A stretch of DNA of 28,620 bases from an uncultured Candidatus Saccharibacteria bacterium (lineage in GTDB: Bacteria; Patescibacteriota; Saccharimonadia; Saccharimonadales; Saccharimonadaceae), in assembly GCA_948851665.1 (NCBI GenBank), contig CAQOWG010000011.1, positions 1-28,620 of the forward strand, in the 5' to 3' direction. The notes beneath the pieces are model-generated. The model did not search any database and was not told the origin of the DNA. It saw nothing but the letters and a program-made list of their open reading frames with translations. The position numbers were made by a program, and so were the translations under genes. Positions 8,611 to 16,073 of the stretch are shown here, in pieces. How positions within the stretch are numbered: position 1 is the stretch's first letter; each line of letters starts with the position of its first letter.

Positions 8611-8662
8611 TTGACACTCGATTTTATTCGGAATAATATAGGGGTATAATAACTTAAGGAGG
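8611..8662 (+). promoter_or_regulatory. Strong promoter and ribosome-binding site of the 68-aa gene
   Basis: TTGACA (8611-8616), a 17-base spacer, and TAATAT (8634-8639) form a near-consensus promoter. A second TATAAT at 8645-8650 could replace it. AAGGAGG at 8656-8662 lies seven bases before the ATG. Both elements suggest high expression. Confidence 0.75.
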
Positions 8663-8669
8663 AACCCTA

Positions 8670-8876
8670 ATGGCCTACGAACACACCAACAGCAAGGGCG
8701 TTACTTACTACCTGCACAAATCTGAAGTTACTCTCCGTGGCGGTAAACCACAGACGATTTACTTCTTTACCAAGACTAAAGAAGGTGGTAAGGGCACCCC
8801 GTGTGATCTGCCAGAAGACCGTGTTGTCAACGAGAACCCCCGCAACGGTTTCTTGACTTTGAAGAAAAAAGCTTAA
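8670..8876 (+). CDS. Small basic conserved-type protein, unknown function
   Basis: 68 residues, Lys-rich with aromatic strands (GVTYYLHKSEVTLRGG, QTIYFFTKT) and an ending VVNENPRNGFLTLKKKA. There is no signal peptide or membrane segment, so it is probably cytoplasmic. The pattern recalls short proteins I have seen in many Patescibacteria, but I cannot name a family. A near-consensus promoter, an ideal Shine-Dalgarno and a strong terminator surround it, so it is likely an abundant single-gene transcript. Confidence 0.85.
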   Translation: MAYEHTNSKGVTYYLHKSEVTLRGGKPQTIYFFTKTKEGGKGTPCDLPEDRVVNENPRNGFLTLKKKA

Positions 8877-8904
8877 CAGCACGTCGGATTATATTTTAGG
8901 TACA

Positions 8905-8938
8905 AAAATTTCCCTGTTCTTCGGAATGGGGAGATTTT
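8905..8938 (+). terminator. Terminator with UUCG tetraloop after the 68-aa gene
   Basis: A 15-bp stem (three G.U pairs) is closed by TTCG. The AAAA/TTTT base of the stem supplies the U-tract, so it may work in both directions. It lies just upstream of the next promoter. Confidence 0.8.
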
Positions 8939-8942
8939 GCTA

Positions 8943-8971
8943 TTGACTTTTTGAGAGATGTGTGCTATAAT
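8943..8971 (+). promoter_or_regulatory. Near-consensus promoter of orphan gene 1
   Basis: TTGACT, 17 bases, TATAAT preceded by TGTGC (extended -10). From 8943 to 8975 it matches the promoter at 22175-22207 at 27 of 33 positions. The leader after it contains two possible hairpins: GGGG/CCCC, and the palindrome GGCTTTAAAGCC. Confidence 0.85.
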
Positions 8972-9051
8972 GATATATGGAGGGGTATTTTGGCCCCTTG
9001 ACAGGCTTTAAAGCCAAAAATTTTCGCCATAGGAAAGGGAGGGATTTTGAT

Positions 9052-9771
9052 ATGGCAGAAGAATTTTATGCAACAACTGAAATTAATCCAAGTAAGGACA
9101 CGAGAACTTGTCTAGCTGAACCGCAGATAAGGGTGCTATTATACGTATTGGCATCACAAATTTGCAGGCTGGATGGTTCTGAGCCACAGTGTGGGCGACT
9201 GATGATATCCGGCGTACCGACAGGTGAAGACGCTGAATGGATCGTGAAGGCGACCATGCGTAAGGGAGACTTCTATCTGGATGAATTAAGCAGCGAGGCG
9301 CTGGCCGAACAATCAATCAGCGCGGCGGCGAGTTATCCGGATATTGACCTGCACTACACGCAGACGACTGCGGGCAGTGAGCGGCTCCAAGATGGAATGC
9401 ATTTTGATGAGAATCTGGGCGTATTGGCACTGACGGCAACCGGCGGGCAGTTATTGTTGACTTTGCAGCTGGCCATTGATGAAAGTGGTGAGGCATACGC
9501 GAAAGAGAATCTTCTGAAAGCGTATGCAGCGACATTACTGGTGTTTCAGCACATGACACCGAAAGACAAGATTCTGCAGGAGTCGTGCGTAACCGCATTG
9601 AACGACATCATATGGCAGTACAGTAATTGCATGTGTTGCGACGGTAGCTTGCTGGATGACCTGAACTGGATCAAAGGCAGTTTTGAGCGGGGGCGCCAGC
9701 AGGATATCTGGCAGTGGAAGCTCTGGAAGGAGGAGCATCCGGAAATTAAAGCCTATTTTAGGGATAAGTAA
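9052..9771 (+). CDS. Orphan protein 1, unknown function (twin-promoter gene)
   Basis: 239 residues from MAEEFYATTE, chosen because GGGAGGG lies just upstream. An in-frame ATG at 8977 near the transcript start would add 25 residues. No signal peptide or membrane segment is seen, so it is probably cytoplasmic, acidic, mixed alpha/beta. A Cys-rich spot (SNCMCCDG, near residue 190) could bind metal, and the C-terminus is Trp-rich (WQWKLWKEEHPEIKAYF). No family is recognised. Leu codons seem dominated by CTG compared with the flanking genes, a hint of transfer or high expression. Its promoter is almost the same as that of the gene at 22389, and both end with PEI-containing tails, so they may be distant relatives. 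Confidence 0.75.
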   Translation: MAEEFYATTEINPSKDTRTCLAEPQIRVLLYVLASQICRLDGSEPQCGRLMISGVPTGEDAEWIVKATMRKGDFYLDELSSEALAEQSISAAASYPDIDLHYTQTTAGSERLQDGMHFDENLGVLALTATGGQLLLTLQLAIDESGEAYAKENLLKAYAATLLVFQHMTPKDKILQESCVTALNDIIWQYSNCMCCDGSLLDDLNWIKGSFERGRQQDIWQWKLWKEEHPEIKAYFRDK

Positions 9772-9777
9772 AAATAC

Positions 9778-9797
9778 AGGCGGCCGAGGGGTCGCCT
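9778..9797 (+). terminator. Hairpin terminator after orphan gene 1
   Basis: AGGCGGCC pairs with GGTCGCCT (8 bp, one G.U) around a 4-base loop. The T-tract behind it is broken (tatctcttgcatttt), so efficiency is uncertain. Confidence 0.55.
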
Positions 9798-9849
9798 TAT
9801 CTCTTGCATTTTGCGTGGGATTCATGGTGAGATACCGCCGTGTTTGCTC

Positions 9850-9877
9850 TTGCTTTTTTCGGAGAATTTGTTAGAAT
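9850..9877 (+). promoter_or_regulatory. Promoter of tRNA-Leu
   Basis: TTGCTT (9850-9855), 16 bases, TAGAAT (9872-9877) with TG-T in front. The predicted start lies about four bases before the mature tRNA. Confidence 0.55.
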
Positions 9878-9887
9878 AGTGACATAA

Positions 9888-9976
9888 GTGCCCGTGGTGG
9901 AATTGGTAGACACGCTACCTTGAGGTGGTAGTGGCCATTTAGAGCTGTGCTAGTTCGAGTCTAGTCGGGCACACCA
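9888..9976 (+). tRNA. tRNA-Leu (anticodon GAG)
   Basis: The acceptor GTGCCCG pairs with CGGGCAC, followed by discriminator A and an encoded CCA. The anticodon stem CTACC/GGTAG holds loop TTGAGGT, giving anticodon GAG. The T arm is GCTAG-TTCGAGT-CTAGT. A long variable arm marks it as a class II tRNA, consistent with leucine. Confidence 0.95.
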
Positions 9977-9983
9977 GCAAAGC

Positions 9984-10005
9984 CGAACCCGTTGGGTTCG
10001 TTTTT
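9984..10005 (+). terminator. Terminator after tRNA-Leu
   Basis: CGAACCC pairs with GGGTTCG around GTT and is followed by TTTTT. A second inverted repeat, GCCCGC (10014-10019) with GCGGGC (10048-10053), also ends in a T run and may back it up. Confidence 0.8.
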
Positions 10006-10060
10006 GTTGCTATGCCCGCTACGTCCCAAGGGGTTGAGGTACGCTTTGCGGGCGTTTTTC

Positions 10061-10089
10061 TTGCGACGACGGGGGGAATTTGCTATAAT
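10061..10089 (+). promoter_or_regulatory. aspS promoter
   Basis: TTGCGA (10061-10066), 17 bases, TATAAT (10084-10089) with TGC in front. The ATG at 10100 is ten bases after the -10 box, leaving only about four untranslated bases. Confidence 0.7.
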
Positions 10090-10099
10090 TATAGGGATT

Positions 10100-11863
10100 A
10101 TGAGAGATTTAGCAAAAGACTTACAGACAAAAATTGGTGAAAAAGTAACGGTGACCGGCTGGGTAAATTCGCGCCGGGATCATGGTGGATTGATTTTTAT
10201 TGATCTTCGCGACCATACAGGCGTGATTCAGCTAGTGATGACGCCAGAGCAAAACGAGGCATTCAAGATAGCGGAGGGATTACGCGATGAGTTTGTGATT
10301 CGGGCCGAGGGTAAGGTACGAGAGCGTGCACCGGAGCTAGTGAACCCGAATATTGAGACCGGAAAAATTGAAATCATGGTGAAAAAAATGGAACTAATCA
10401 ACCGCTCGGAGCCGCTGCCGGTCAACACGCACGACGAGGGCGATCCGTCGAGCGAGGAATTGCGCCTAAAATATCGCTATTTGGATTTACGCCGACCGAG
10501 CATGCAACGGATTTTGAAGCGGCGGGCGGAGTATTATCGCTTTATGCGTGATTACATGGATGCGCATGATTTTATTGAGGTGACGACGCCAATTTTGGCT
10601 AACTCTAGCCCAGAGGGAGCGCGGGATTTCTTGGTGCCGAGCCGGTTGCACCCGGGGCAATTTTACGCTTTGCCGCAGGCACCGCAACAGTTCAAGCAAC
10701 TTTTAATGGTAGGTGGCGTGCCACGCTACTATCAAATTGCGCCGTGCTTCCGCGATGAGGACCCACGGGCGGATCGTCTGTATGGCGATTTTTACCAACT
10801 CGATCTCGAGATGAGTTTTGTTGATAATGGCGAGACTGTACGCGAGACAGTGGAGCCGCTAATCAAGAGTCTGGTGACGGAATATGCTGGTAAGAAATTG
10901 ATGGGCGAAGAAGTGCCGCGGATTCCTTTCCAGGAAGCGATGGATAAATATGGTACGGACAAACCGGATTTACGCTATGGACTAGAGATGATAGACTTGA
11001 CTGAGGAACTGAAAGACTGTGAATTTAAGGTATTTCAGGCGCCATGCGTAAAGGCGATTCGAGTGCCGGGTGGCGCGAATTTCACACGAAAACAAATTGA
11101 TGAGTTCACCGAACTGGCACGCAAAAATGGAGCGGGCGGTTTGGCCTATCTACTCTATGGCGATGGTGAGACAAAAGGACCGGTGGCGAAATTCCTGAAA
11201 CCGGAAGAGCTCGCCAGCGTGAAGACAAAAATGGGGGCGGAAGATGGCGATGCGGTATTCTTTGGTGCCGACACACGCGAAAAAGTCAACAAGGTGCTAG
11301 GAGCGATGCGAATTGCCTTTGCAGATACTTTGGGTCTGGCTGATCTGGAAAAGGTGGCACTCTGCTGGATTGTGGATTTTCCGTTCTACGAATGGGATGA
11401 TGGCGCAAACAAGCTCGATTTTGGACACAATCCATTCTCGATGCCAAAAGGTGGGCTGGAGACGCTGGAAGCGGCCAAGACCGACGCCGAGAAGCTAGCG
11501 ATCGTGGCCGACCAGTACGACATGGTAGCGAATGGCTATGAGATTTGTTCGGGAGCAGTGCGGAACTTCAACCCAGAAGTGATGTATAAGGTATTCGGAA
11601 TTCTCGGCTACGACGAAGCTTACGTAGAGGCGCGGTTCGGCGGTATGCTGAATGCATTCAAATTCGGCGCGCCACCACATGCTGGTTGTGCGTTTGGTGT
11701 GGACCGGATGTTTATGGTGCTGGAGAATTTGAGCAATATCCGCGACATCGTGGCGTTTCCGAAGAACGGTTCGGGGGTGGATTTGATGATGAACTCGCCG
11801 TCCAGCGTAGATGCGATGCAGCTCGAAGAAGCACATCTTCAGATTGTGGAAGAAGACGAATAG
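10100..11863 (+). CDS. aspS: Aspartyl-tRNA synthetase, bacterial type
   Basis: This class IIb synthetase charges tRNA-Asp, and possibly tRNA-Asn if the enzyme is non-discriminating. The N-terminal OB-fold anticodon domain covers about residues 1-105 (VTGWVNSRRDHGGLIFIDLRD). The catalytic core shows SPEGARDFLVPSR, motif 2 FRDEDPRADR and motif 3 GCAFGVDRMFM. The GAD insertion domain lies between them. At 587 residues it is the usual bacterial length. The start is chosen from MRDLAKDLQTKIGE, where homology begins and where the promoter places the transcript start; an upstream in-frame reading passes through the promoter. It is convergent with the solute-binding protein gene. Confidence 0.97.
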   Translation: MRDLAKDLQTKIGEKVTVTGWVNSRRDHGGLIFIDLRDHTGVIQLVMTPEQNEAFKIAEGLRDEFVIRAEGKVRERAPELVNPNIETGKIEIMVKKMELINRSEPLPVNTHDEGDPSSEELRLKYRYLDLRRPSMQRILKRRAEYYRFMRDYMDAHDFIEVTTPILANSSPEGARDFLVPSRLHPGQFYALPQAPQQFKQLLMVGGVPRYYQIAPCFRDEDPRADRLYGDFYQLDLEMSFVDNGETVRETVEPLIKSLVTEYAGKKLMGEEVPRIPFQEAMDKYGTDKPDLRYGLEMIDLTEELKDCEFKVFQAPCVKAIRVPGGANFTRKQIDEFTELARKNGAGGLAYLLYGDGETKGPVAKFLKPEELASVKTKMGAEDGDAVFFGADTREKVNKVLGAMRIAFADTLGLADLEKVALCWIVDFPFYEWDDGANKLDFGHNPFSMPKGGLETLEAAKTDAEKLAIVADQYDMVANGYEICSGAVRNFNPEVMYKVFGILGYDEAYVEARFGGMLNAFKFGAPPHAGCAFGVDRMFMVLENLSNIRDIVAFPKNGSGVDLMMNSPSSVDAMQLEEAHLQIVEEDE

Positions 11864-11881
11864 TATTAATTCGACACGAGA

Positions 11882-11915
11882 AATGCCCCGGCGAACCGGG
11901 GCATTCTTGAATTTT
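11882..11915. terminator. Terminator between aspS and the solute-binding protein gene
   Basis: A perfect 10-bp stem, AATGCCCCGG with CCGGGGCATT, encloses CGAA and is followed by a T-rich stretch on the plus strand. It ends aspS. Confidence 0.85.
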
Positions 11916-11934
11916 TGGTCAAATTGCAATCATC

Positions 11935-13659
11935 TTAGGGGGTGCGGTTCTTGGTGGCGCGGTCGACTGCCCAATACTCAACATCGCCGAAACGGTCTAC
12001 TGGATAAACAAGGCGATCGTCTTCGGAGAAAGTGCGGACGTTCTTGTTGAAATAATAGACCATAGAGGCTTGGTAGATACCGATGGCCGGAACATCGTCG
12101 ACCCAGCGGGTGAGGAAGTTTTCGTATTTGGCGGTGCGAGTGTCAGGGTTCATCGAGGTGCGAGCACCGAGAATGAGGTCGTCAACGAGCGAGTTGGCGT
12201 AGTTAGAGAGATTGAGACCGGATGAGGAAGCCTGGGAGGAATGGTAGTAGGGGAAGGGGTCGGGGTCAGCACCAAGTTCGACTTCGTAGAGGAGGATGTC
12301 GTAGTTACGAGCCTGAACAACGTTGAGCAGAAACTCCTGGCTCGGCGTATAAATGTCGACCTTAACACTGAAGCCGAGCTCGGTTAACTGAGTCTGGAAC
12401 TGCTCGGCGAGGGCTGGAAAGTAGCCGGTGTCGATTGTGGCAAGGCGGAGTGTTTGGCCAGCAAGACCAGCGGCGGCGATTTTTTGTTTGGCAGCGTCGA
12501 GATTATAAGCAGGAAGCTCGGGATAGGTCTTGAGCTCAATCTCGGACTCAAGGATTGGATAGTCGAGCGGAAACTCGTAATCTAGTACTGAACGAATCTC
12601 GTCGATGTTGATTCCCTGGCGGATAGCCTGACGAACAGTGACATTGTTGAGTAGGCCACTAGTGACATTAAGGAAAGCGAAGACTCCACTAGCAATGGCT
12701 GTTTGTTTTTCGTAAATGAGTTCAGTTGGGAACTGGTCGCGATAGGAGGCGGAAAGTTCAGCGGTGGCAGTGACTTCGCTTGAGGCAACCGCTTGGACGA
12801 TTTGGTCAAGGCTGGGATAAGTATGAATGGCAAAACTACCCAACATTGGCTTAGATTTATAGTAATATGGGTTGGCAGCAAGATAAATAATACGCTCACC
12901 GTCAGAGCTAACACTCTGCATAGCATTGAAGCTAAAGGCGCCCGAGGTGACAGGGTTGGTACTGAAGTTATGCTCCATCAACTGACCAGACGGAGTTTCA
13001 CCAAGTATATGCTCAGGGAGAATCGGGACATTGAGAGTGGAGTCAAAGTCCGCATAAGAGCTTGGGAGCGCAAAGACCAAAGTATCTTCAACCCGTTCAA
13101 TGCTGACACCAGCAAAGTTGGAATCGTAAATAGTGTTGATGGTAGGATCTTTGATAAGGTTGACAGTGAAAAGTACATCGTCAAGGGTAATCGGCTGACC
13201 ATCCGACCATTTAAGGTCGTCTTTAATAGTAACAGTCCAAACCTTACCGGTACTATCTGGCACGATAGAAGCGGCGAGACCAAGACCAACGTGACCAGAA
13301 TAATCAACTGTCGAGAGCGTAGAGAACATGAGACGAGAAAGAACTTTTTCACTGTTGGTGCTAGCAAAGAGCGGGTTGAGAGACTTGACTTGACCAAGAG
13401 TCGCCTCAATATAGGTGCCGCCATCAACGAAAGCCTGGACTGAGTAGGATTGTGTGTACCAAAAGGCCTGAGTGAGAGCAAGCGAAATAATAACAACAAT
13501 AAGTAGAATCCATTCCAGGATAAGTAATCGAACACGACGAGCGTTGGGGAGACGGTCGATGAGATTTTCTTGGATATGCTCGCGACTGTCTGCCTTGGCG
13601 CGTTCGGTGAAAACAGCCCAACGCTTTGCTAATTTTTGCCCACGCTTCTTTGGCTTCAT
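11935..13659 (-). CDS. Family 5 peptide-type solute-binding protein, membrane anchored
   Basis: 574 residues. A basic cytoplasmic start precedes one membrane segment (about residues 45-68, LLILEWILLIVVIISLALT), with no lipobox. The outer domain has SBP_bac_5 features: LNPLFASTNSEKVLSRLMFSTL, WTVTIKDDLKWSDGQPITLDDVLFTV, TSGAFSF, and a late ADPDPFPYYHSSQ. In this family the protein captures oligopeptides or related ligands for an ABC importer. No permease or ATPase genes are nearby, so it either works with a distant transporter or has another role. It starts 13 bases after secG and probably shares its transcript. Confidence 0.85.
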   Translation of the reverse strand: MKPKKRGQKLAKRWAVFTERAKADSREHIQENLIDRLPNARRVRLLILEWILLIVVIISLALTQAFWYTQSYSVQAFVDGGTYIEATLGQVKSLNPLFASTNSEKVLSRLMFSTLSTVDYSGHVGLGLAASIVPDSTGKVWTVTIKDDLKWSDGQPITLDDVLFTVNLIKDPTINTIYDSNFAGVSIERVEDTLVFALPSSYADFDSTLNVPILPEHILGETPSGQLMEHNFSTNPVTSGAFSFNAMQSVSSDGERIIYLAANPYYYKSKPMLGSFAIHTYPSLDQIVQAVASSEVTATAELSASYRDQFPTELIYEKQTAIASGVFAFLNVTSGLLNNVTVRQAIRQGINIDEIRSVLDYEFPLDYPILESEIELKTYPELPAYNLDAAKQKIAAAGLAGQTLRLATIDTGYFPALAEQFQTQLTELGFSVKVDIYTPSQEFLLNVVQARNYDILLYEVELGADPDPFPYYHSSQASSSGLNLSNYANSLVDDLILGARTSMNPDTRTAKYENFLTRWVDDVPAIGIYQASMVYYFNKNVRTFSEDDRLVYPVDRFGDVEYWAVDRATKNRTP

Positions 13660-13672
13660 GAAACCTATACTC

Positions 13673-13900
13673 TCAGACTGGGATTATGATCATGCCGAGA
13701 ATCGACAAAACAAATACCACGACGCAGACAATAGTAGCATTAAAGAGCGATCGCTCAAGGCCACGACGAGTAGTATAAAGTTCTCCGGAGCTACCAAAAC
13801 CTGCGCCAAGAGAGGCGCCGCGCTGCTGCAACAGAATTAACAAAATCGACAAAATTGCTGAAATTAGAGTCAAGCTCTGAAATAGTGTTCCCAAATTCAT
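13673..13900 (-). CDS. secG: Preprotein translocase subunit SecG
   Basis: 75 residues with two membrane segments separated by the SecG signature region: LLILLQQRGASLGAGFGSSGELYTTRRG split by LQQRG and GAGFG motifs. It is an auxiliary part of the SecYEG channel. The start is fixed by a TATAAT box six bases upstream (13912-13907) and a -35 TTGTTT with a 17-base spacer. The solute-binding protein gene follows closely. Confidence 0.9.
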   Translation of the reverse strand: MNLGTLFQSLTLISAILSILLILLQQRGASLGAGFGSSGELYTTRRGLERSLFNATIVCVVVFVLSILGMIIIPV

Positions 13901-13906
13901 GTATCT

Positions 13907-13935
13907 ATTATATACCCCTGGGCAACAAAAAACAA
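13907..13935 (-). promoter_or_regulatory. secG promoter, leaderless
   Basis: On the minus strand, TTGTTT, 17 bases, TATAAT, six bases (AGATAC), then the secG ATG. Confidence 0.7.
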
Positions 13936-13942
13936 GTCTTCG

Positions 13943-14317
13943 CTATTTGATTAGGAAGTTTAAAATAGAATTAATAGCACTAAGTACGACACTAGTGATG
14001 GCGATGCCCCAGAAATCCATGCTAACGCCAGGGAGTAGGTAGATGGTTAGCCAGACCATGGCAATATTGAGGATAAGGGTGGAAAGACCAAGAGTAAGGA
14101 TGGCTAAGGGCAGAGCGAAAACCTTAAGGAGCGGTTTTGCGATAGAATTGATAAGTGAAAAGATAAGACCAGCAGCGGCATAGAGCATCCAACCGTGAGT
14201 TTGCAAAATGGTCACATCTTCTGGGCTGATGGTACCGAGATACGTAAGACAGAAGAACATGCCGATACTGCTAGCCAGCCAGCGTAGAGCAAAACCAAAG
14301 AGTTGCAACTTAATCAT
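13943..14317 (-). CDS. 4-TM phage-holin superfamily IV-like membrane protein
   Basis: 124 residues with four hydrophobic segments (LQLFGFALRWLASSIGMFF, MLYAAAGLIFSLINSIAKPLL, ALPLAILTLGLSTLILNIAMVWL, IAITSVVLSAINSILNFL). The pattern INSIAKPLLKVFALPLAILTLG is typical of the mycobacterial 4-TMS holin superfamily IV (PF04020), which is widespread in chromosomes and whose role is unknown. There are no phage genes here. The start MIKLQL is chosen because TGCTACAAT lies six bases upstream, made from the last codons of uvrC. Confidence 0.8.
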   Translation of the reverse strand: MIKLQLFGFALRWLASSIGMFFCLTYLGTISPEDVTILQTHGWMLYAAAGLIFSLINSIAKPLLKVFALPLAILTLGLSTLILNIAMVWLTIYLLPGVSMDFWGIAITSVVLSAINSILNFLIK

Positions 14318-14321
14318 AAGG

Positions 14322-15632
14322 TTATTGTAGCATTTTCTTGCTGCGTAGTAAAGTATGGTAAGTGATAGCAAAGCGGTGTGCTTCATCGTCAACACGAGCA
14401 ATCAGCTTGGCGAGGTGGCTATCACTGGCAAGCTGAACGTGCTCAGCGACACCATTACGCAGGCGAACCAATTCAACCGCAGCGTTGCGACCGTGATTAC
14501 CGTCTTTGTCACGACCAATATATGGAATACCAGTTGAATCAAGCAAAGGCGCGAGAGCTCGAAGTTGTGGTTCCCCGCCGTCAATCAAAATTACATCTGG
14601 GTAAGGCCATTCGGTATGTTTAAGGCGACGAGACAAGACTTCGTGAAGATTTTTAAAATCATCGTTACGCTGATTGCGGAGTTTGAACTTACGGTACTCA
14701 GCACGATCGGAAACACCATTAGTGAAGACAACCATAGAACCAACTACATTTGTGCCGGACTGGTGAGAAATATCATAGCCTTCAAGGCGACGTGGCGGTT
14801 CTTTGAGATCAAGTAACTGTTGCAGAGCAGTAAGGGCTTGGTCGGAGGAAATATCCATAAACTCTTTGTCGGAAAAAACGATTTTCTTTTGTAATTCTTT
14901 AAGAGCAAAAAGCTGACGTTTAGCTTCCTGGGCTATCTCGTACTCTTGAGCTTTCGAAGCGTCACGCATTTGTTTTTCAAGATCCTTGAGCAATTTCTGA
15001 CGGCCACCCTCAAGATAAAGCTTGAGTTTACGAAGGTTCTTTTTATATTCAATAGGAGTGGATCTACCAATTTCAATGCCAGGCGTAAGACCAAGGTCGG
15101 TGTTGAGATTTTTTTTGCCATCATAAGGCCTGTCGTAATAAGGAAAAACTTTGCGAAGGATCCGCAGAGCTTGCTGAAGCGGAAGTTTGGCATAGAATGG
15201 GCCGATATAGGTAGCCTTGTCATCCTGAGGTGTACGAGTAAAACTGACGTAAGGCACTTCGGACTTAAAATCGATGCGCACGTAGTTAACGGTCTTGTCG
15301 TCACGCAAAAGAATATTCCATTTAGGTTTGTAACGCTTAATCATTTCAGATTCAAGGAAGAGGGCATCCATTTCAGTATCAACCACTAGCCAATCGGTGT
15401 CGGCAATTTCGCGTACTAAGGCAGTGGTCTTCGGGTCTTTTGGCGAATGATGGAAATACTGACGAACGCGATTTTTAAGCACGGCGGCCTTGCCGACGTA
15501 AATTACTTCGCCTTTAGCGTCTTTATGAAAATAAACACCAGGCGCAGAAGGCAAAGTTTTGAGTTTCTGCAAAAGCTGGTCGCGCATGGCGGGCGTGACG
15601 GAGGGATCGAGATCGTAAGCTTCTTTTGGCAT
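14322..15632 (-). CDS. uvrC: UvrC excinuclease subunit, shortened form
   Basis: UvrC makes both cuts in UvrABC nucleotide excision repair. The N-terminal GIY-YIG domain is present (GVYFHKDAKGEVIYVGKA, then RVRQYF). A UvrB-interacting helical segment follows near residues 210-250, then the RNase H-like nuclease with LEGYDISHQSG, ILIDGGEPQL and DDEAHRFAITYH. The protein stops at residue 436 just after this domain, where normal UvrC (about 600) continues into a tandem helix-hairpin-helix DNA-binding domain. The cysteines that hold the iron-sulfur cluster in other UvrC proteins are replaced in NLNTDLGLTPGIEIGRSTP. It starts 12 bases after the PNPOx-like gene and probably shares its transcript. 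Confidence 0.92.
   Translation of the reverse strand: MPKEAYDLDPSVTPAMRDQLLQKLKTLPSAPGVYFHKDAKGEVIYVGKAAVLKNRVRQYFHHSPKDPKTTALVREIADTDWLVVDTEMDALFLESEMIKRYKPKWNILLRDDKTVNYVRIDFKSEVPYVSFTRTPQDDKATYIGPFYAKLPLQQALRILRKVFPYYDRPYDGKKNLNTDLGLTPGIEIGRSTPIEYKKNLRKLKLYLEGGRQKLLKDLEKQMRDASKAQEYEIAQEAKRQLFALKELQKKIVFSDKEFMDISSDQALTALQQLLDLKEPPRRLEGYDISHQSGTNVVGSMVVFTNGVSDRAEYRKFKLRNQRNDDFKNLHEVLSRRLKHTEWPYPDVILIDGGEPQLRALAPLLDSTGIPYIGRDKDGNHGRNAAVELVRLRNGVAEHVQLASDSHLAKLIARVDDEAHRFAITYHTLLRSKKMLQ
14324..14332 (-). promoter_or_regulatory. Leaderless promoter inside the 3' end of uvrC
   Basis: The extended -10 TGCTACAAT is formed by the uvrC codons for Met-Leu-Gln plus the first base of its stop. Six bases separate it from the holin-like ATG. 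Confidence 0.6.
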
Positions 15633-15644
15633 AATAATAGAAGT

Positions 15645-16058
15645 TTATAAAGTTAAATCGGTTGAGCTATAGTCTTGGTAATAACGTGCGGCTTTGGCAG
15701 TAAATTTCAACACGCAATAATTCGGATCAGTGTTGTTCTCGTAAAAAATCGTGTCCATGTCGCGCCAAATTTCATCTTTGATGGTTTGATCATTTAGAAC
15801 TTCGACCGTGCCGGTAAAAGCCACGCCACGGTAAAGCGGACGATCATAAAAGTAGAGACCTGCTCTGGGATTATTTAGAAGTAGTTGAACTTTTTGGGAG
15901 CTCGTGTTCGTAGTAAGATAAAATTCCTTGATACCCTGACGCTTGCGTGGGTTGAGCATTGTGCGGGTTGTCGGGAATCCTTCCGCATTAATAAAGCTCA
16001 AGAAACAAACTTCTTGGCGGTCGATCATGTTGGCAATATTTAATTCTAATTCTTCCAT
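15645..16058 (-). CDS. Pyridoxamine 5'-phosphate oxidase-like FMN-binding protein
   Basis: 137 residues with the split-barrel pattern of general-stress-protein-26-like proteins: VCFLSFINAEGFPTTRTMLNPRKRQGIKEFYLTTN-type strands, TSSQKVQLLLNNPRAGLYFYD, and GVAFTGTVEVL. Such proteins bind flavin; the substrate is unknown. It probably is not the true PdxH. The start is fixed by TGCTATAAT six bases upstream. Confidence 0.85.
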   Translation of the reverse strand: MEELELNIANMIDRQEVCFLSFINAEGFPTTRTMLNPRKRQGIKEFYLTTNTSSQKVQLLLNNPRAGLYFYDRPLYRGVAFTGTVEVLNDQTIKDEIWRDMDTIFYENNTDPNYCVLKFTAKAARYYQDYSSTDLTL

Positions 16059-16064
16059 ATAACT

Positions 16065-16073
16065 ATTATAGCA
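16065..16073 (-). promoter_or_regulatory. Leaderless promoter overlapping the upstream stop codon
   Basis: On the minus strand, TGCTATAAT precedes the PNPOx-like ATG by six bases. The TAA stop of the MGMT-like gene lies inside the TATAAT hexamer. Confidence 0.7.

Noticed and set aside
12793..13443. Plus-strand ORF of 216 codons opposite the solute-binding protein gene
   Set aside because: Antisense shadow; the minus-strand frame has a recognisable domain and an operon context.
13943..14317. Holin-like gene as a sign of prophage
   Set aside because: The family is common in bacterial chromosomes, and no other phage gene, integrase or attachment site is seen.
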